Below are positions 60,032 through 64,000 of a stretch of DNA of 64,000 nt, piece after piece. This stretch comes from Gemmatimonadaceae bacterium (lineage in GTDB: Bacteria; Gemmatimonadota; Gemmatimonadetes; Gemmatimonadales; Gemmatimonadaceae): the NCBI GenBank assembly GCA_036003045.1, contig DASYSS010000033.1, forward strand, positions 110,794-174,793, given 5' to 3'. The notes beneath the pieces were generated by a model. It did no database searches and had not been told where the DNA came from. It saw nothing but the letters and a program-made list of their open reading frames with translations. Every line of letters starts with the position of its first letter. Within the stretch, counting starts at the first letter, position 1. The position numbers and the translations under genes were made by a program.

Positions 60032-61192
60032 ATGATCCACTTCGTCGTCGGCGCCGAGGGCAGCTTCTCGATGCGATACTACCTCGACGAAGAAGGGATC
60101 GCGCTGCGGGACTGCATGCGTGTCGTGCTGTACGACGAATTGGCGCGTTTCGATCGCCTGCCGCTCGGTACGTGGGTCTTTACCGAGATCGATCGCCTGA
60201 CAAACGCGGAGCGCGACCTCGCGAACCTCGCGTGCGAGCGCCTCGCCGGCGCAAACGGCCTCGCGCGCGTGATGAACCAACCGGGCCGCGTGCTCCTACG
60301 TCACGAATTGCTGCACGCGGCCCGTGCGGCGGGCATGAATCGCTTTTGCGCGTGGCGCGCGACGGACGTCGTTTTCGGCGACGGCCGGACGGCGAAAGAC
60401 CATCGGACCACTGGCGCCGCGGCGCTCCGCTACCCGGTCTTCGTCCGCTTCGCCAACCGGCACACGGGCAATCTGACACCACTGCTCGAATCGCCGAAGC
60501 AGCTCGAGGCCGCGCTCGCTTCGCTCATGTCGTCGCGCCACCGACTGCACGAACTGCTCGTCGTCGAGTTCTGCGACACCAAGGACGAAGACGGACTCTA
60601 TCGCAAATATTCGGCGTACAAGATCGGGGATCGCGTCGTGCCGCGGTACCTGGAGATCAGCCGCGAGTGGATGGTGAAGTGGGATTATAGAATCTTCGAC
60701 CGCGTCCGCGCCGACGAGGAAACGCGCTACCTCGCGGCGAATCCGCACGAGGCATGGATTCGCGACATTTTCGAGGTCGCGGGAACCGACTACGGCCGCG
60801 TCGACTATGGCGTGCTCGAGGGCGTTCCACAGGTCTGGGAGATCAACACGAACCCGACGATCGGCCGACCGCCGGGACCGAAGGTTCCGTATCTGCCCCA
60901 TATCGCGGCCTACAAGGAAATGCTCGCGCCCGCCTTTGGCGCGTTTTACCAGAATTTTGAAACGGCGTGGCGAGCCGTCGACACCGCCGACTCGGACGAC
61001 AACGTGGAGTTCGGCGTACCGAGCGCGCTCCGCCGCGCCGTCGAGACCGGCGTTCGGCAACGCCGACGCGCAGAACAAATCGGCTCAGTCGTGGGCGCGA
61101 TCGCGCGCCAAGCATGGGTTCGGCCGGTGACGCGTTTCGTGAAACGAGGTCTTGCGTCGCTGGCGTCCGCTCGGCTGCGATTCGGCCGCTGA
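60032..61192 (+). CDS. ATP-grasp-like protein paired with the LLM oxidoreductase
   Basis: A 386-residue protein. The N-terminus holds a GAEGSFSMRYYLDEEGIALR segment, and RYPVFVRFANRHTGNLTP gives a nucleotide-binding strand. The C-terminal core, DYGRVDYGVLEGVPQVWEIN then TNPTIGRPPGP, is the ATP-grasp metal site (an acid followed by WEINTNP). This suggests carboxylate activation or peptide-like ligation. The final 60 residues are Arg/Ala-rich. I do not know a matching family; RimK-like ligases are the closest in style. It starts 13 bases after the LLM gene and is probably co-transcribed. Confidence 0.75.
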   Translation: MIHFVVGAEGSFSMRYYLDEEGIALRDCMRVVLYDELARFDRLPLGTWVFTEIDRLTNAERDLANLACERLAGANGLARVMNQPGRVLLRHELLHAARAAGMNRFCAWRATDVVFGDGRTAKDHRTTGAAALRYPVFVRFANRHTGNLTPLLESPKQLEAALASLMSSRHRLHELLVVEFCDTKDEDGLYRKYSAYKIGDRVVPRYLEISREWMVKWDYRIFDRVRADEETRYLAANPHEAWIRDIFEVAGTDYGRVDYGVLEGVPQVWEINTNPTIGRPPGPKVPYLPHIAAYKEMLAPAFGAFYQNFETAWRAVDTADSDDNVEFGVPSALRRAVETGVRQRRRAEQIGSVVGAIARQAWVRPVTRFVKRGLASLASARLRFGR

Positions 61193-61379
61193 CAACACCG
61201 CGCATCGAGCGCGGGGGCATTGGATCAAGGTCCTCCAGCATCATCGGTGAAGCGCCAGCCGATGCGCGCCTTCCTCTTGCTTAGGCATAGCCGCATACCG
61301 TATGGAACGGCGACGACTCGCAACCGCGAGGCGACCCCGAGGCGCCCGCGGGTTGGATTTCAGTGGGACGGGTACCGAG

Positions 61380-62615
61380 ATGACGACCTCGTTGATCGAC
61401 AGCGTGAAGAATTTGGCCACGCCGGATCTGACCTCGAAAATCGCATCGAGTTTGGGAGAGCCCATGCATGGCGTGTCGAGCGCTTTGTTGGGCGGGCTGA
61501 ACTCGATGCTGCTCGGAATTCTTGGAAAAACGGCGGATCCGACGGCCATGCGGTCGGTGTTCAACATCGTGACCGACCCCGTCAACGACGGACGCGTTCT
61601 CGACAACCCCGCCGACCTCGTCGGCGCCCCCGAAGGCGCGTTGTCATCGCTCGGCGGACAGCTCTTGTCGAACGTGCTCGGCGCCCGCGGCGCGGCGGTG
61701 AATGACGTACTCGCCCGGCTGAGCGGCTTGCGCAGCGGATCGATCTCGTCGCTGATGCGCATGGCGGCCCCGTTGCTGCTCGGCGTCCTGGGGAAGCGCG
61801 CCCGTGACGGCGGCTTGAACGCGAGCTCGTTTACGCGTCTGTTCGAGGACGAGCGCGAGGGAATCGAGAACGCGGCGCCTCCGGGGGTCGCGGGAGCACT
61901 CGGGCTGGCCGAGCCGGCGGCTCCGTCATACGACGCCGAGGCGAGCTATGAGACGCGGCCCGCCGACCAACCGTCGCGAGTCTACGCTCCCGAAGAGCAG
62001 ACGAGTGGCGTACGCTGGCTGTGGCCGGCGCTGGTCGCGCTCGCCGCAATCGCGCTTTTCCTCGGCACGCGCGCCAGGCATCGCACGCCGGCTCCCGTAG
62101 CCGACACGACGACCGCGCGCGCGCGTACCGCGGGCGGAACGGTGGCCGAGCTGTCGTCGGGCATTACGCAGGTGAAGCTTCCCAACGGAAACGTCCTCAC
62201 CGTGCCCGGCTCGAGCGCCGAAGCCAAGCTCGTGGCCTTCCTCAACGATTCGACTCGCGCCCTAAACGACACGTCGTGGATCGTGCTCGACCGCGTCCAC
62301 TTCGAGAGCAACTCCAGCAAGATCGACCCGGACGCCGAGAATCAGGCCAAGAACGTCAGCGACATCCTCAAGGCATATCCGCACGCCGTCGCGAAGATCG
62401 GCGGCTACACGGACAGTACGGGAAGTGACGCCGCCAACCTGAGACTGTCGCGCGAGCGCGCCGAGAGCGCAGTCTCGTCCGTCGAGCACAACGGCCTCTC
62501 CGCGTCGCGCATCATGGCCGAGGGGTTCGGATCGAAGAACCCGGTGGCGGACAACTCCACCGACGACGGAAAAGCTCAGAACCGCCGCGTGGCGTTGCTG
62601 GTGATCACGAGATAG
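61380..62615 (+). CDS. DUF937-OmpA fusion protein
   Basis: From the ATG at 61380 this is a 411-residue protein. The first 150 residues (SLIDSVKNLATPDLTSKIAS, GLRSGSISSLMRMAAPLLLG) match the helical DUF937 domain. A hydrophilic stretch with DEREGIENAAPPGV follows, then one membrane helix (WLWPALVALAAIALFLG) and a C-terminal OmpA-like domain: VHFESNSSKIDPDAENQAKN, GGYTDSTGSDAANLRLSRER and DDGKAQNRRVALLV, which binds peptidoglycan. DUF937 would thus be cytoplasmic and OmpA periplasmic. The ATG at 61302 would add an Arg-rich tail. Confidence 0.85.
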   Translation: MTTSLIDSVKNLATPDLTSKIASSLGEPMHGVSSALLGGLNSMLLGILGKTADPTAMRSVFNIVTDPVNDGRVLDNPADLVGAPEGALSSLGGQLLSNVLGARGAAVNDVLARLSGLRSGSISSLMRMAAPLLLGVLGKRARDGGLNASSFTRLFEDEREGIENAAPPGVAGALGLAEPAAPSYDAEASYETRPADQPSRVYAPEEQTSGVRWLWPALVALAAIALFLGTRARHRTPAPVADTTTARARTAGGTVAELSSGITQVKLPNGNVLTVPGSSAEAKLVAFLNDSTRALNDTSWIVLDRVHFESNSSKIDPDAENQAKNVSDILKAYPHAVAKIGGYTDSTGSDAANLRLSRERAESAVSSVEHNGLSASRIMAEGFGSKNPVADNSTDDGKAQNRRVALLVITR

Positions 62616-62640
62616 TCGCGGTCACGGGCCTCTGGCCACA

Positions 62641-62704
<64 letters not shown>

Positions 62705-62760
62705 AGCCAAGCAGTTATCGGTGACCGGTGATCGTCGGCAAAGGCTTTGTTCTTCCGCGA

Positions 62761-62788
62761 AATCCGTGTGTAATCCGTGAAATCGTTG
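62761..62788. repeat. short repeats of AATCCGTG
   Basis: AATCCGTG occurs at 62761-62768 and 62772-62779, with AATCGTTG at 62781-62788. It lies 57 bases after the heptamer tract in the same intergenic stretch. Whether the two are one mobile or regulatory unit is not known. Confidence 0.35.
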
Positions 62789-62850
62789 CAGTACCAATTC
62801 GTGCAGCTCCCCAGGCGCAACATCGATCACCCTCGAGTGCCAGCAACGCC

Positions 62851-63453
62851 CTATTGAGGTCGATGAAAGAGCCCGACGTAGACGGCTTTGCCGAGTACGT
62901 GGCCTTGCATCGCTTTCATGACGTTGGCGCGCGTCTCGAGCGCGGCGTTCACGGCCGGCGTCGCGGATGACGGGGTGACGTCGAGCTTCGTGTCGAGCGC
63001 GTAGACCTCGAACGTGTAGTGATGCAGCGGCCCGGTCGCGGGCGCTCCCGGTCCACGATATCCCGGGCCCGACGCGCTGATTTGGCGAGTGCCGTCGGGG
63101 AGCTCCGCGCCGGACTTCATCGCCTCGGGCAATCCGGCTGCTCCGGCGGGGATGTTCCAGACGATCCAATGCGGCTGCGTTTCGGTGCCGCGCTGAATGG
63201 ACACGTCGGGGTCGAGCATGTTCACCACGAAGCTCATGGTTCCCGCCGGCACGTTGCTCCATTTGAGCTCGGGCGAGACCTGCTCGCCCGCCTGAGTGAA
63301 CTTCGCCGGGATCTGTGCGCCGTCGGGCCATGCGGGGATGGTGAGCACCATCGGCGTCGGGCGCGGCGCGGGCGCGGCCTGGGCTCGCGCCTGTGATGCA
63401 CTGGCGATCAAAACGACAGCAGCCAAGAAGGCGCGAACGGCGAGGGGTCGCAT
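62851..63453 (-). CDS. YbhB/YbcL family Raf kinase inhibitor-like (PEBP) protein
   Basis: About 200 residues. The ATG at 63453 gives a signal peptide (AFLAAVVLIASASQARAQA) and a Pro/Ala linker. The PEBP ligand pocket is formed by LDPDVSIQRGTE, HWIVWNIPAG and GYRGPGAP with HHYTFEVYALDTKLDV. The real substrate of such secreted bacterial members is not known; phospholipid or small-molecule binding is inferred. A GAGG ribosome site lies about 9 bases before the start. Confidence 0.9.
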   Translation of the reverse strand: MRPLAVRAFLAAVVLIASASQARAQAAPAPRPTPMVLTIPAWPDGAQIPAKFTQAGEQVSPELKWSNVPAGTMSFVVNMLDPDVSIQRGTETQPHWIVWNIPAGAAGLPEAMKSGAELPDGTRQISASGPGYRGPGAPATGPLHHYTFEVYALDTKLDVTPSSATPAVNAALETRANVMKAMQGHVLGKAVYVGLFHRPQ

Positions 63454-63525
63454 GCGATCAGCCTCGTGTTGGAGTTGCAGCGACAAAGCTGCGTGATCGG
63501 GCTCGTTCGCGACAGACGCGCGGCA

Positions 63526-63531
63526 TAGCTT
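63526..63531 (+). promoter_or_regulatory. TAGCTT -10 hexamer ahead of the last partial gene
   Basis: TAGCTT ends 5 bases before the GTG at 63537. The same hexamer precedes the TerC gene. An AGGG lies too close to the start to act as a normal ribosome site. Confidence 0.4.
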
Positions 63532-63536
63532 AGGGC

Positions 63537-64000
63537 GTGACTTCCCGCCGCGAGTTTCTCGAAGCCTCGGCGTTGCTCGCCGCCACGAGAGTCGTCGATC
63601 GAGCTCGAGCCTACGCGAATCTCGAATCGCACGCGCCGCGCGGATTCATCGATCTCCGGCGCGCGCCCGACGCCGTGACGGTGCAGACCGCCGACGGCGA
63701 CCGGCGGCTCGTTCGCGACAGCGCCGATCACTGGACGGATCGCGAGCTCGTTGTCGCAACGACGCCGGGCCGCTTGCTGCTTCACGTCGGCCTCACGTCG
63801 CCGACGGCCGCGGTGAAGCGGATACACCTTCGCTGGCGCGGCGATTTGAGCGCGACTCGCCTCGTGCTTGGCGATGCGTGGGAGCGCGCGTACGGCGATC
63901 TCGAGTGGCGAGGTTGGACGCCCGATCGCGTGATGCCGTGGTACTGCGCCACGTTCGACGGATCGCTCACGCACGCATACGGCGTGAGGACCGGCGCGAG
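63537..64000 (+). CDS. Tat-exported protein, N-terminal part (runs off the window)
   Basis: The frame is open from GTG 63537 to the window end, 154 codons. It starts with SRREFLEASALLAATRVV, a twin-arginine signal followed by a short hydrophobic stretch, so the protein is probably folded before export. Next come GFIDLRRAPDAV, VGLTSPTAAVKRIHLRWRGD, LGDAWERAYGDLEWRG and RVMPWYCATFDGSLTHAYG. The DAWERAYGDLEW and MPWYCATFDG segments recall alpha-galactosidase/melibiase-like carbohydrate enzymes, but the catalytic residues would lie beyond the window, so this is only a suggestion. Confidence 0.65.
   Translation, partial: MTSRREFLEASALLAATRVVDRARAYANLESHAPRGFIDLRRAPDAVTVQTADGDRRLVRDSADHWTDRELVVATTPGRLLLHVGLTSPTAAVKRIHLRWRGDLSATRLVLGDAWERAYGDLEWRGWTPDRVMPWYCATFDGSLTHAYGVRTGA

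Overview
This window is GC-rich, densely coded, probably chromosomal DNA. The most likely source is a member of the Gemmatimonadota or a close relative. I infer this from protein style: membrane-linked Ser/Thr kinases, Gly/Arg-rich secreted peptidases, a fused E1 alpha-beta dehydrogenase, a CBM48-type protein next to an ECF sigma factor, and a NirK-like copper protein. No rRNA or other marker confirms it. I see no tRNA, rRNA, CRISPR array, prophage or insertion sequence, and no gene-free stretch longer than 300 bases.

Layout. 1-7 kb: the start of an alpha/beta hydrolase, an unknown gene, a small Spy/LTXXQ-like secreted protein with a good terminator, an alpha/beta hydrolase lacking its nucleophile serine, and two paralogous kinases with 2TM hairpins and coiled coils. 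7-16.8 kb: Lon, an S10 carboxypeptidase, a class A PBP, NAD synthetase, HNH and HIT proteins. 16.8-26 kb: fused E1 dehydrogenase, two secreted or hydrolytic proteins, a small lipoprotein, a LytS/LytTR pair and a TerC protein. 26-35.4 kb: ferredoxin-like protein, hydrolase, sulfurtransferase, OsmC, ECF sigma, hybrid histidine kinase, EamA transporter, diguanylate cyclase, DinB coupled to a small ACP-like protein, and a GntR regulator. 35.4-45 kb: a minus-strand run holding RsgA, a hypothetical, proline dehydrogenase, M14 peptidase, a secreted protein, a CBM48 membrane protein, its ECF sigma, FadJ and FadI. 45-51.7 kb: GlpD, a ZU5-like lipoprotein, a TPR / sigma-54 activator / TPR-HD-GYP cassette, and GreA. 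51.7-64 kb: deoxyhypusine synthase-like and LOG proteins, a phosphodiesterase, a NirK-like oxidase, QueG, a kinase remnant, an LLM oxidoreductase with an ATP-grasp-like protein, a DUF937-OmpA fusion, a PEBP protein and the start of a Tat-exported protein.

Most genes are housekeeping (proteolysis, cell wall, NAD, beta-oxidation, proline and glycerol catabolism, tRNA queuosine, ribosome assembly), mixed with many signalling proteins. Genes are packed by 1-4 base same-strand overlaps and by convergent overlaps of up to 80 bases. At least ten start codons sit 5-9 bases after a TANNNT hexamer, often TANCTT, with no good Shine-Dalgarno, which suggests frequent leaderless transcription.

The observations most worth pursuing are: a small protein that reads as a circularly permuted acyl carrier protein with the serine in register, translationally coupled to DinB (34.3-34.6 kb); the TPR / sigma-54 / HD-GYP cassette (47.5-51.3 kb); the ECF sigma with a membrane-anchored glycogen-binding-domain partner (39.7-41.5 kb); and a LytS kinase carrying a second, degenerate membrane-kinase half (22.1-23.9 kb).
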